Source of the DNA: Narthecium ossifragum
Taxonomy: Eukaryota > Streptophyta > Magnoliopsida > Dioscoreales > Nartheciaceae
Assembly: GCA_963920575.1 (NCBI GenBank)
Contig: OY986972.1
Span: 21,674,083 to 21,738,082, forward strand
Length of the DNA: 64,000 nucleotides
Direction: 5' to 3'
The translations under genes and the position numbers were made by a program. The notes under the pieces are model-generated. The model was not told the DNA's origin and ran no database searches. It saw nothing but the letters and a program-made list of their open reading frames with translations. Within the stretch, counting starts at the first letter, position 1. Every line of letters starts with the position of its first letter. This document shows, piece by piece, positions 33,778 to 44,712 of this stretch.

Positions 33778-35195
33778 ATGCCAACCATCCTCCTCCTCCT
33801 CCTCCTCTTCTTGTTGGCAGTTCTCGGTAAGGCTCCAATTCTAAGATTACCACTCAACTCTTTTCACTCAGTTGTTTGACCCTTTGGTTGCGTTCCCAGC
33901 TACGGCGGCGGCGGCGGGGGATAATAGGACGACAGCGGAGGCGCCGTTCGTCGGCGTCAACATCGGTACCGACTTGACCAACCTTCTGGCGCCGGCGGAC
34001 CTGGTGTCGTTCCTGCGCGCGCAGGAGATTAGCCACATCCGCCTGTACGACGCCGACCCTTCTCTCCTCTCCGCCCTCTCCGGGGCCGGCATTCGCGTCC
34101 TCTTAGGAGTGCCCAACAACCAACTTGTCGCTTTCGGGTCTTCCCCGGCCACCGCCGCCGCCTGGGTGGCCCGCCATGTCGTCCCCTTCCACCCATCCAC
34201 GCCAATCTCCGGCATCGCCGTCGGGGACGAGGTGCCCACCTCTCTCCCTTCCGCGCTGCCGGTCCTCCTCCCCGCCCTCCGGTTCCTCCGCTCGTCTCTC
34301 CTCTCCTCCAACCTCTCCATCCCCGTCTCCACCCCTCTCCCGGCCTCCCTCGTCCTCGATCCCTTCCCCCCCTCCCAGGCCTTCTTCAACCAGTCGCTCG
34401 TCTCCTCCTTCGTGCTCCCGCTCCTCCAGCTCCTGAACGACACCTCCTCTCCTCTCATGCTCAACCTCTACCCTTACTACGTCCTGGTGCAGAGCCACGG
34501 CGTCGTGCCGCTGGACAACGCGCTGTTCAAGCCATTGCCGCCCTCGCGGGAGGAGGTCGACCCCAACACCCTCCTCCACTACACCAACGTCTTCGACGCC
34601 ATGGTCGACGCCGCCTACTTCTCCATGCGCAACCTCAACTTCACCACCATACCCGTCCTCGTCACCGAAACAGGGTGGCCGTCGTTTGGCGACCCCCACG
34701 ACGAGCCTTACGCCACCAAGGACAACGCCGACACCTACAACTCCAATCTCATCAAGCACGTCTTCGACAGGGTTGGGACGCCGCTGCTGCCGGCGACCAC
34801 CTCCAGTGTGTACATCTACGAGCTATTCAACGAGGACTTGGCGCCCGGGCAGGTGTCGGAGCAAAACTGGGGGCTTTTTTACGGCAATGGGACGCCGGTG
34901 TATCTCTTGCATGTGACGGGGGTCGGCGGGTTCTTGGCGAATGACACCACCAACAAGACTTACTGTGTGGCCATGGAGGGGGCGGATGAGAAAGCATTGC
35001 AGGCGGCGTTGGACTGGGCTTGCGGTCCTGGGCGGGCGGATTGCTCGGAGATACAGCCAGGAGAGGGGTGCTATGATCCCAACAATGTGAAGAGCCATGC
35101 TTCTTATGCGTTTGATAGTTACTTCGAGAAGGAGGGGAAGGCGGTGGGATCGTGCTACTTCCAGGGTGTTGCCATGATCACCACCACCGATCCAA
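33778..35195 (+). CDS. Glucan endo-1,3-beta-glucosidase (GH17) with X8/CBM43 domain, 3' end missing
   Basis: Exon 1 (33778-33826) encodes a leucine-rich signal peptide (MPTILLLLLLFLLAVL). After a 73-bp intron, exon 2 (33900-35195) encodes the mature enzyme. The GH17 barrel runs from VGVNIGTD to LFNEDLAPGQ, with the nucleophile in TETGWPSFGD. The usual VGNE acid/base motif reads VGDE, which keeps the glutamate. The X8 carbohydrate-binding domain follows (YCVAMEG, LDWACGPGRADC, GEGCYDPN, SYAFDSYF). Secreted proteins of this family trim callose in walls and plasmodesmata. At 35195 the frame meets a donor (CCAA/GTGAGT) after VAMITTTDP. The last exon lies in or beside the N gap; a frame at 35785-35898 containing IIPGST is a candidate. 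A GPI signal could not be checked. Confidence 0.9.
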
Positions 35196-35583
35196 GTGAG
35201 TGCTTCACACTACTAATGATTCGCAATTCATGTGTTTGCTAAAATGTCTGCCTTGAGTATAGAATTAGCTGGGAAGATGGTAGGATTAGCAAATTGGTGG
35301 AGATGGGTTGGTGAGATTGGATTCTTGCTGCAGAGTGGGGACCTTTGGGATCTGAAAGGTGAGGTGTGGGGTGGTCCAGGGTGAAAGATGTTTCAGAGAG
35401 TGTTGGGGTTTTTAAGATTTAAATAGGACATGCAATGAGCTGGAGTCTGATGTTGAGTTTTGTTTCCTACCGAGCTCTCTGTAGGAGCAACAGCAAAGTA
35501 GAATGTGATTTCTACTCGTCTTTTACCATTGCTTGTTTTCTGGTTTTTGATGAATGATCTAGGTTCTAGTTGCTGATTAAACC

Positions 35584-35783
35584 NNNNNNNNNNNNNNNNN
35601 NNNNNNNNNNNNNNNNNNNNNNNNNNNNNNNNNNNNNNNNNNNNNNNNNNNNNNNNNNNNNNNNNNNNNNNNNNNNNNNNNNNNNNNNNNNNNNNNNNNN
35701 NNNNNNNNNNNNNNNNNNNNNNNNNNNNNNNNNNNNNNNNNNNNNNNNNNNNNNNNNNNNNNNNNNNNNNNNNNNNNNNNNNN
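35584..35783. other. Assembly gap, 200 N
   Basis: Exactly 200 N, so probably a gap of unknown true length. It falls in the last intron or last exon of the GH17 gene. Confidence 0.98.
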
Positions 35784-35898
35784 GGGAGGGACTTATATTA
35801 TTCCTGGAAGTACTTCTCATTCATTCATTCCTTTGATGATTTTTGGTTCTATATTTTGTAGGTATGCTACTAAATCAGTTTTTGTTGGCAGAATATAG

Positions 35899-37491
35899 TT
35901 CTACTATTTTCAGACCTGGCTTATATTATGAAGTTATTCTTTAATTAGCGACCAGTATGTATAAAAATTCAGGCAATATTCCACAATGTCAATTAAGCAA
36001 AGATTCATTTAACAAGTGCAGTAATCGTACGTTATAGAGTTGCTTAAATATCCATGTTAAATTAATGACAACCATCTCTCTCCTTTTAATTACAAGATCC
36101 ATGATTGATAATATCGTCGAACACCGGCCACCTCGCAGCTAGGGTTCTCAATAATAATAATAATAATATCAAAATTATCTATCGTCTTGCAGTTAATTAG
36201 GGAGGGATTCATTCATATATATTTTAGTTAAAATATAATCATGGAACTGTAAAATATATCCATGATTTTTTAAATCATGGGTTTTTCTCATGCCAGGAAA
36301 ATTCCAAGCGAATTTAAACATTGGGGTTCGATTGCGGGCCAGGATATATAGGATAACGGATCCGATTATCGGGTCAGGATCCTATAAGAACTTATAAAAG
36401 TCGATTGAGGACTTCTCTCCGGTGCCGAACGAAAACACACGCATCGGTCCCCGTCTCCTCCCTCTCGCCTCTTTCTTGGTCGGCGACAACAGGCCTGCGG
36501 TAAGCACACAGCATCGTCCTCATCCCTCTCCCCTATCTAAGAAACATACACTGCATATGATTTTACTCTAGAGGTATCAAGCATAGTTTACATGGTCTTC
36601 TTTGTTATCGTATCCTTGTCGATCGGCGTACGTGTTAGCATTCATATTAATTACCCACCCCTTCCTAGTTGCTAATTAGAGTAAATGACATGCAAAACTG
36701 TTAGAAAAGCCTTAGTTTTTGTTAGGTTTTTGGTTTTAATTTTCTTGATCGGTCAAGTAATCCGTACCCAATCTTTAGTTTTGTGCCGTTGTGATCAGGT
36801 GCTAAAACATTGGTTTTAATTTTCTATTTCCGAGAATTCTTCCAGGTTTACTGTGTCCAAACTCCAACACTAAGATCTTCCAAAGATACAAGGAAAAAAA
36901 GAAGAAGAAAAGGAAAAAGAAAAACCCAAGAGACTTCGTGGGACACGCGGGTTCGATAACGGGTCGGGTTAACATATCCGTTTATCGGATCCTCCGATAC
37001 TTAAGGCGCACGTCTTGGAACTCCTCTGTATGCCCTAATTAATGACTTCTGGTCCGCCGTCCCTCTCTCTGGCTCTCTCTCTCTCTGTCTCTCGGCCGGC
37101 GAACTCCGGCGTTGAGCTCGGCCGAAGGTAAGCACCATCCGTCATGCTCGATCTCTGTCTTTGTCTCTGTCTCTCTCGATCATATTTATTTCTTGAGATG
37201 TCTGCATGCTGAGATTTTTAATATTCTTTCAGCAAACTTAAATCTCTCTTACAGAATCACGCATAGTACGCACGTGTATGTAGCACTCTCCATTATTGTT
37301 GGCCGCCGCCTTCGCTCTTCTTCGTACCTCACATGGGAAAACACCGGCGGCGAGATCGGCCGGCGGCCAAGTACACACCATTATCCTTCTGGAACCTGCT
37401 CTTTCTGAGTTCGCTCAAGTTGGTTTGGAAGAGCCAGCTTGGCACTATTTATTTTCCTCGTCACTTCAGGGCAACAAGACAGAGCCAAACT
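35899..37491. other. Upstream region of the F-box gene with three similar leader-like segments
   Basis: Three segments end in a donor-like string: GCGGTAAGCACACAGCATCGTC (36497-36518), AGGTAAGCACCATCCGTCATG (37127-37147) and AAGTACACACCATTATCC (37369-37386). Each follows a CCGGCG-rich stretch. They may be duplicated first (5' UTR) exons. Short ATAATAAT and CTCTCTCT microsatellites also occur (36153-36168, 37076-37092). No protein-coding gene seen. Confidence 0.45.
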
Positions 37492-38604
37492 ATGGAGGAC
37501 GAATCCATTATTCATCTTCCTCATGATATCATCGTTGAGATTCTTCTCCGTCTACCCGTCAAAACCCTTTCAAGATTCAGGCGTGTATGCAAGTTATGGA
37601 ATTCCTTAACTTGCGACCCTTCATTCATCGACGCACATCGCCGACTAAGAGCTCCACACAAATCGATTCTCTGCTTCAAGGATTGGACTGACTTGCCACC
37701 AATTACTATGTCAAAGCTTGATTTGAATGGGAAACTTGTTGCGGAGTTGATCTTTGCTGATCTTCCAGTCGCTTATTTTTATCGTTTATCAAACTTTGTC
37801 AACGGATTAGTTGTTGTGTACGAATCCGCATGGGACGATAGGGAGAGGGGCAATAGGTTTTTGCTGAATCCACAGACACGAGAGTCCATGATGCTCCCAC
37901 CACCAAACATAGAAGGAAAAACCTTCCTCCTGGGTCTGGGATTCAGCACCTGCACAAGAGAATACAAGGTGGTCAGGGGATTTACTTTGGGGTTCGGCCA
38001 GGTGGATTTTTGGGTGATCCTTACAATTGGCAGCAACAAATGGAGATTTATAGAAGAACCACATGTTGAGGTTGAGGTTGAGGATGAGGATGAGAATGAG
38101 AATGAGAATGAGAATGGACTTCAGCTATTACAATTTCCAGGATCCCGCCCAGTTTGGCTGCATGGAATGCTACATTGGATGGTAAGACGTCCTACAGCTA
38201 TTATCTCGTTCCATATGGATGAGGAAAAGTTTAAATCCTTTTCAGCACCTTCAGAATGCCATAATTTTGAAGATGTTGATGTGGTGGAGTTGGATGAGCA
38301 CCTTTGTGTGGCGGGTATCTCTTATGAGGAGTTAAATCTACTACAAATATGGAAGATGGAAGACTATGACCATCGAGTGTGGACCAAAGTTTACAAAATA
38401 AACCTACCAGCAATAGAACATCCAAGGACTTGGCGTCGAGTTTTCATTATAGGCTCTCAACATGATTATATTCTGCTAGACTTGTATAATGAAAGACGTT
38501 TCGGAAGGTATGATCTTTGGAAGGAAACCTTGACGATACTAAACCAAGAAGAAAAAGGACCATATTATATGTACAATGGAAGTCTCGCCCCGTTTAAGAA
38601 CTAA
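37492..38604 (+). CDS. F-box protein with F-box-associated domain
   Basis: A 370-residue protein from the ATG at 37492 (MEDESIIHLPHD). The frame is open upstream to 37333, but the tandem copy at 39305 starts at the equivalent MED, so I choose 37492. The F-box motif (residues 5-45: LPHDIIVEILLRLPVKTLSR and FRRVCKLWNSL) would bind SKP1 in an SCF ubiquitin ligase. The C-terminal part resembles F-box-associated (FBA) domains: NGLVVVYES, FLLNPQTRESMMLP, GLGFSTCTREYKVVR, WMVRRPTAIISFHM. An acidic repeat (VEVEVEDEDENENENEN, near residue 190) comes from a GAGAAT microsatellite. No introns. The target is unknown; such families turn over quickly. Confidence 0.88.
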   Translation: MEDESIIHLPHDIIVEILLRLPVKTLSRFRRVCKLWNSLTCDPSFIDAHRRLRAPHKSILCFKDWTDLPPITMSKLDLNGKLVAELIFADLPVAYFYRLSNFVNGLVVVYESAWDDRERGNRFLLNPQTRESMMLPPPNIEGKTFLLGLGFSTCTREYKVVRGFTLGFGQVDFWVILTIGSNKWRFIEEPHVEVEVEDEDENENENENGLQLLQFPGSRPVWLHGMLHWMVRRPTAIISFHMDEEKFKSFSAPSECHNFEDVDVVELDEHLCVAGISYEELNLLQIWKMEDYDHRVWTKVYKINLPAIEHPRTWRRVFIIGSQHDYILLDLYNERRFGRYDLWKETLTILNQEEKGPYYMYNGSLAPFKN

Positions 38605-39304
38605 GGTGACACCGGCCAGGTGATATATTTTTACTACAACTCTAGTCTTTAGAAGGGTTTATATTGTTTGTGAGAGGTTTCATCCCTTCAACAAGATGTC
38701 TCAAAACGGATCATCCATTCATTCAGAAAAAGGAGTAGGTTTATCTATGCTTTTAATAGCTCTTCTCTATGGAATGCATATATAAAGAGGACGATCTGTA
38801 ACACCTTGGAGGGTTTGATTTAATTCAAGTGAATGATGCATGTAATATCTAGCTTCAAAGTAGTGAAGTCTGAAACTTTATGTTGAATCTTGCTTTAGGT
38901 TTGCCATTTTCCTGGTCTTTTATGCTGGTGCTCTACTCTTTCAAAACTTTCACATGAGATTCTTATTTTTCATACTGACTGATGTGCTGCACTATAAATC
39001 ATCATAAGCAAGCAAGGAAGTTTATTAAGAAAGAAGAAAGGTTGACAATAAATCACATGCATGAGCTTTCCTGGGAAGTTTAAGGAGGGCAACAGAAGTT
39101 TGGTATGAAGTGCTGAATCTTGGAGTCTTGATTGAAAAGACCCAAAAGAAGTTTAAGGAGGGCAACAGAAGTTCATATCATCCTTTTCAATTTAGACTAT
39201 GGTCGTCTTTTAACATACTCCTCATATATGCTTTAAAATTGAAACTTTTGCAGGAGGATTTCAACACCTCTCTTAAATTTGCTTGTTTGCAAGTCTGTTG
39301 CATT
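38605..39304. other. 3' flank of F-box gene
   Basis: Bases 38655-38790 are similar to 42900-43010 downstream of the F-box pseudogene, which supports tandem duplication of gene plus 3' flank. A short direct repeat AAGTTTAAGGAGGGCAACAG occurs at 39076 and 39148. Confidence 0.5.
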
Positions 39305-40585
39305 ATGGAGGATACAATGGCAACTAAGAAGAGGAGAAAAATGATTAAGGGGAAGCTAGTTGAAGGTCATGCTTATTTTCCTCATGATATCATAGTCAAG
39401 ATACTTCTCCTGCTTCCTGTAAAATCTCTTGCAAGATTCAGGTGTGCATGTAAGTTTTGGAATTCCTTAACTTGTGACCCGTCATTTGTCAATGCACGTG
39501 ACCGAGGAAGGGCTGTCCACAAGTTAATTATATGAAGTTAATTATATGGGTATTAGGCCAGAATCCCAAATCTAGTCCTGTTCTTGTCCAAGACCCCATG
39601 TTTATTGTCAAAAACCTTAGAGTTATTTTCTTTAGATGGATAACCCCAAATCACCTCAAAAAGACAATAATATTCTTATTTTCTTTTTCTTTTTTTATTC
39701 ATCTTTTTCTCTTTCCTCTCTCTCTCCTCTCCTCCGACGAGACAACCCCCTTCCCGACGATCTTCTCTCTCCTCCGGCTGGCCCATGGCTCATTCGCCGA
39801 TCCTGTCGCGTCTCTGGCAGCTCTCAAAGCTTCCTCCTTCCCCGACGCCGCCACGACACCCTCCAGGTCTCCTTCCTCGGCGAGCTCTCTCCTCTATCGG
39901 ATCCAGCGCCGCCTCCACCAAACGTCGCCACTTCCGATGTTTTCAACCCCATCCAGCACCAGATCTAGCATCCCCATCACCCTACGACCTTTCTCTGACC
40001 ATTCCCCGCCCCGATCCGACTATCCACCGCCACCCTCAACGTGCGGCGGCTCGTCTTCTCCAACAGCTCCGGCGCCGCCCCCAATCCACACCGTCGCCTC
40101 ATGCCTCCCTGTCCCCATCCGGTCCCAGATCTAGATACTGGAGGTCCTTCCGACTCGTCTTCGGCCATCCTTCGACCAGATCCGGCAGCTGCTCGCCGTC
40201 TCCTCTACTCGCGGCCATCGTCCCTGACGAGCAGCTCAGCTGTCACCTGAGCTGGTTCAACCAGGCTCAGCCACTAGATTGAATCACCCTTTGATCTGAT
40301 CTGGTCCAGTCAAGATGGATCCAGACCCTCAGATCCAGCCCACCAGATTAAATCATGCCCAAATCTAGCAATCAAGACTTGACCAGATCAACTCGAATTA
40401 GATTGATTTAATCCAGCCATTTGCCAAGATCTGAGTTGATTGCAAACCAGATCAAGCCAAATTAATTCAATTGCCAACGACAAAAATTGAACAGTAATAT
40501 AAAATAAAATTTTTTATAAATAACAATTTACACATCAAAATTGTACATAAAGATTGGAAAATTGACAATCTAAAATTGACAAAAA

Positions 40586-41045
40586 TGCATTTTCATCTCT
40601 TTAATTCATTTTCATCTGTTAAAATTCATTTTCATCTTTTTACATGCATTTTCATCTTTTTAAATGCATTTTCATCTTTCCAGCATTTTCATCTTTTTAA
40701 ATTCATTTTCATCTTCCTAAATTCATTTTCATCTTTTTAAATGCATTTTTATCTTTCTAAATGTATTTTCATCTTTTTTAATTCATTTTCATCTTTCTAA
40801 ATACATTTTCATATTTCTAAATGTATTTTCATTTTTTTAAAATTCATTTTCATCTTTGTAAATTCATTTTCATCTTTGTAAATTCATTTTCTACTTTTTA
40901 AATGCATTTTCATCTTTTTAAATTCATTTTCATCTTTTTACATGCATTTTCATCTTTTTAACTCAATTTTGATCATTTTAAATGTATCTTCATCCTTTTA
41001 ACTTTATTTTTATCTTTTTAACTCTATTTTCATCTTTTTAACTCT
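40586..41045. repeat. Minisatellite, about 20-bp unit, over 20 copies
   Basis: Repeated AAATTCATTTTCATCTTTTT with small variants (TGCATTTTCATC, TGTATTTTCATC), head to tail for about 460 bp. Confidence 0.95.
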
Positions 41046-41465
41046 TCAAATTACAACTTAATTGGCTGAAAGTCTCCATCAAGAGTCTCTTCAGTCACCT
41101 CCACTTTTATTCTGTAATTTTTTTTACATCTTTTTTCATATTTTTTTCCTATTTTTCTACCCCTATTTTTCCCTGTTTTTCTCTCTCCTCTTCCTCTCTC
41201 CACCCTCCAGCTCAGTCCGGCTCGCCCTAAGCCGACCACAAGCCGGAACTTCATCGTCCCGCCTCGCCATCGGCTCAAGCAACTCGATCGCTAGCCGCCG
41301 TCGCCGTTCGCCACTCCGACCATCCCACACCTCAAAACCACCACTAATCACCTCCGCTCACCACCCCTAACCCTCCTGCAACATCCACCGCCCTCCACAC
41401 CGCCCCCATTAACGCCGACGCCTTAAACCCAAACCCACCGCCGACGAGATCCATTATTACTGCAA

Positions 41466-41900
41466 CCCTCCGCCGCCTCATGACCTCATGAAACTTCCAT
41501 AAAACTCAGGAGGTCACCCCGCCGCTTCCTCCTACATCACCGACCTCGATCAATGCCTGGATCGCTGGATCCCAACTCCGGTGACCTTGCCATCCGCAGC
41601 CACCACCGCCAGCACCACCGCCCTCCGCCACCTCATGACCTCCTGAAGCTTCCATAAGCCTCAGAAGGAGCCTCATGAGGAGCCTCAGGAGGTCACCCCA
41701 CCTCCTCCTCCATCCCCGGCCTCGATCAAGGCCTGGATCGCCGGATCCCAACTCCGACGACCATGCCATCCGCGGCCACCACCGCCCCCCGCCACCTCGT
41801 GACCTCCTGACGCTTCCATAAGCCTCAGGAGGTCACCATGCCGCTTCCTTCTCCTTCCCCAACGCCGATCAACCCTTTGATCGCTGGATGCCAACTTCGG
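41466..41900. repeat. Degenerate direct repeats of about 150 bp, three copies
   Basis: The phrase TCATGACCTC...GAAGCTTCCATAA..CTCAGGAGGTCACC, followed by a CCGATCAA.GC.TGGATCGC.GGAT block, occurs at about 41478, 41630 and 41798. Open frames across it arise from the repeat and are not convincing genes. Confidence 0.75.
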
Positions 41901-42760
41901 CGACTCCATCGCACCGTCTGCCGCCGTTGGGCCGCCACCCCCATGTCAGTAAATACGATTACCAATCAGGGGCATTTTAGTCTTTTTCTTAACACACCAG
42001 CCAAATAAACCTATCAAATGGGGTTATAACCTTAAAAAAATATCAAATGGGGTTTTTAGCAAAAATTTTCTCTAAACTGGGGTTATCATCAATTGTCTAT
42101 TAATTATATCGATGGAGCCCTGTTCTGTAACACATAAGGCGCCAACCATCTCAAAAGTTGATTTCAATGGAGAAATCATTGATGAGATCACCACGGCTGA
42201 TCTTCCAATTGATGATGACTACTATTTATCAAACATGTCAACGGAGTAACTTGTTTCTATGGAATGTTCACCGGCGATGCCTGTCTATTGAATCTTGAGA
42301 CACATGCTTCTATCATCCTCCCAAAATATATATCTGAGGATTACTCTAGCATGTTGCTGGGGATTCAGCACCTACACAGGCAAATATAAGGTGGTCAGAC
42401 GATATTACGATGGCAAATTCCACCGGAAAGAATGGCAGATCCTTACGTATGGCAACAAGGAATGGAGATCCATCAAAAGAAGACCACGTCTTGGTGTGGA
42501 TAGATTGGGTCAAGTTATCTTTGATCTGAATTCTTTCTACCGGAAAGAATGGCAATCCTTACCTCTGTTTAGCACTACTCCTGATGAAGAAAAATCTAAT
42601 GGCGATATGGAAGATGAAAGACTATCCAATTCGGGTGTGGAACAAAGAATACAACGTGAACCTACTGACAATACATGGAGAACCAGTGGCAGAAATATTA
42701 GGCTCTCAAAATGGGGAGCTTGTATTCTGCATTGGCCCAGGCGTCACCTGTTATGATCCT

Positions 42761-43214
42761 CAGCAGAAAACATATACAAGAACAGGCCGCGTATTAGCTG
42801 CGATTTATTCTATATGCACAGAAAGCCTCATCTCACTTAAGACTTGGTTTGTCGTGCTTTTTCTCAATGCTTGCATAATTCTTAGCAGGTTTTATATTTT
42901 GTTTGGGAGGCTTCATCCCTTCGACAAGGTGTCACAAAATGGATGATCCATTCAGAAAAGGAGCAGGTTCTATCTAGGCTTTTTAAAGCTCTGCTCTCTG
43001 GAATGTATGAAGGTAATGATCAAGTGTAGTTTTGACCATGTGGGATGTGAATCCATGTTGTGTGCGCAGACTAGTATAATTCTTGAAGGAACACACAGAT
43101 CTGGGAGATAGAAGAGGACTTTTTATGAAGCTATTTGATAACTGTTATGATGAATCTTGCTAGGTTTGTCACTTTGCTCATCTTTTATGCTGTTGGTCTG
43201 TTCCTTCAAAACTT
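42761..43214. other. 3' flank of F-box pseudogene, duplicated downstream
   Basis: Bases 43010-43215 are similar to 43555-43755 (shared AAGCTATTTGATAACTG and GATGAATCTTGCTAGGTT), a local tandem duplication. Confidence 0.6.
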
Positions 43215-43510
43215 GTCACCCCAAATATGATATTGAGGGGAGCTGCTGGAGAAGGTTGAGCAGCGTCAGAAACCATGTGATCCATTTGGAAGGCAGTTGA
43301 ATCTTTTCACAGGCAATATGCTCATCTAAAACACTTGGTTAACAAAATGAACTTGCCAGTATTGTGTAATGTAAACATATCTCAACTTAATTCAGCCAGT
43401 GCAAACACAAAATGACATTCTTGCACATGTTTCTGCCTTCCACAAACTCAACCAGACAGGCTAAACCAGCAAATAACAGAGGAGAAATAACTGTAGGATA
43501 GTTGGCTTTT
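43215..43510 (-). pseudogene. TDP2-like exon 4 fragment
   Basis: Contains minus-strand remnants of the start of TDP2 exon 4 and the preceding intron: CATTTGGAAGGCAGTTGAATC, TTCACAGGCAATATGCTCATC. These parallel 49910-49930 of the intact gene and 44390-44440 of the second pseudogene. It is very short and broken. Confidence 0.6.
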
Positions 43511-44712
43511 AATTACTTCTTCCTAAGAGGCAAAATTACTAGATGATATTAAGAGAATGATCAATTGTAATTTTGACAATGTGAGATGTGATTCCATGTA
43601 CTGTGCACAGACTAGCATAAATCTTGAAGAAACACACAAATCTCGGAGAGAGAAGAAGACTTTTGATGAAGCTATTTGATAACTGTAATGATGAATCTTG
43701 CTAGGTTCTTCATTCTGCTTACCTTATGCTGTTGTTCTGTTCTTTCAAAACTATCATAGGAGATTCTTATTTATCACGCTGATAATTGCAGTCAAACTCA
43801 TTAAAAACTTCAAAAGAAAATTTTATTAAGAAAGAAATAAGGTGCTACCATAAAATTTGATAAAAGGTATAAAGTAGTAGGTTTCCTTTCACAACATTTT
43901 TTGTTTCTCCCAGGCACTTGATTCATTAAGGTCACTTACTCTCCCAATTCCTGCTACAAAGAAGAAGGAAAATGATAACCTATATACTACAAACCATTCC
44001 AGTAACCTGAGAACGATTAAAAACGGTAAATGGAGGTTGTGAGAAACTACATATTGTTATTGATAGACCATAGTGGTCAGTAGGAGAAACATGGAGCAAT
44101 ATCTTCTTGAACTGATTCTTGACCCTTGCTTTGCAGGAGAGAGAACCATGTGATTGTTACCATTAACATCACATATTCTTTTCCCAATGATCCGATCGAC
44201 ACTCTTCTGCAACGCCTGATTGCTTGAGCATCTGTTTGGTTTTGGCTTCACATGCCGTCCACTTTCTTTGGCTTGAGCCCTGCTCCGCCAAACCCCCAAT
44301 CAAGCTTGTCACCACCAAATACGACGTTGAGGGGAGCACACGGAGAATGTTGAGCAAGTGCTTTGCCTGAGATACGGGAGAACACTTGATCCCATTTGGA
44401 AGGCATTGAATCCTTTTACAGGCAATTTGCTCATCTACAAAAGTTGGTCAACAAAATCAACTTGCCAGCATGTATAATGAAAACATATCTCAACTTCATT
44501 CAGCCAGTACAAACACAAAATGAGATCCTTGCACATGTTTGTTCCTTTGACAAACTCATCCAGATGGGCTAAACTAGCAAAAAACAGAGGAGAAAAAAAA
44601 TACAGGAAAGCTGGCCTCGAATTACTTCCTAAGAGGCAAAATCCTTAAATAATTTTACAAAAAAGATGGCGGCAAATAGGAGAAGAAAGTCTAGACAATG
44701 GCAAATATTAAA

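Larger units (their letters stand above)
39534..42099. mobile_element. Insertion of unknown class inside the F-box pseudogene
   Basis: TTAATTATAT occurs at 39524-39533 (again at 39538-39547 in a 14-bp tandem) and at 42100-42109, which fits a 9-10 bp target duplication as made by Mutator-like elements. Inverted ends are not clear. The interior has a GC-rich gene-like block (39720-40270), a minisatellite (40586-41045), and a second GC-rich block with direct repeats (41170-41940). No transposase. Calling it Mutator-like is an inference. Confidence 0.6.
39305..42760 (+). pseudogene. F-box pseudogene (tandem copy), split by a 2.6 kb insertion
   Basis: The 5' half (39305-39523) encodes MEDTMATKKRR, then the F-box (FPHDIIVKILLLLPVKSLAR, FRCACKFWNSLTCDPSF), and stops at the insertion. 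The 3' half resumes near 42110. It is recognisable from ISKVDFNGEIIDEITTADLP and GFSTYTGKYKVVRRY, but has stops (for example at about 42247), frameshifts and a local duplication of the phrase YRKEWQ/HRKEWQ. It is the paralogue of 37492-38604. The joined parts would not give an open frame. Confidence 0.85.

Noticed and set aside
34103..34759. Long minus-strand open frame opposite the GH17 exon
   Set aside because: Shadow frame caused by high third-position GC.
37333..37491. Upstream extension of the F-box protein
   Set aside because: The tandem copy starts at the later methionine and the extra residues look like translated leader.
39632..40282. Overlapping open frames in the GC-rich block
   Set aside because: Several frames are open at once, as expected for GC-rich, stop-poor DNA; no domain recognised.
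40586..41045. CRISPR-like array
   Set aside because: Units are contiguous with no unique spacers, in a plant nuclear context; it is a minisatellite.
41051..41909. Minus-strand open frames (41051-41278, 41506-41909)
   Set aside because: They arise from GC-rich direct repeats and low-complexity sequence.
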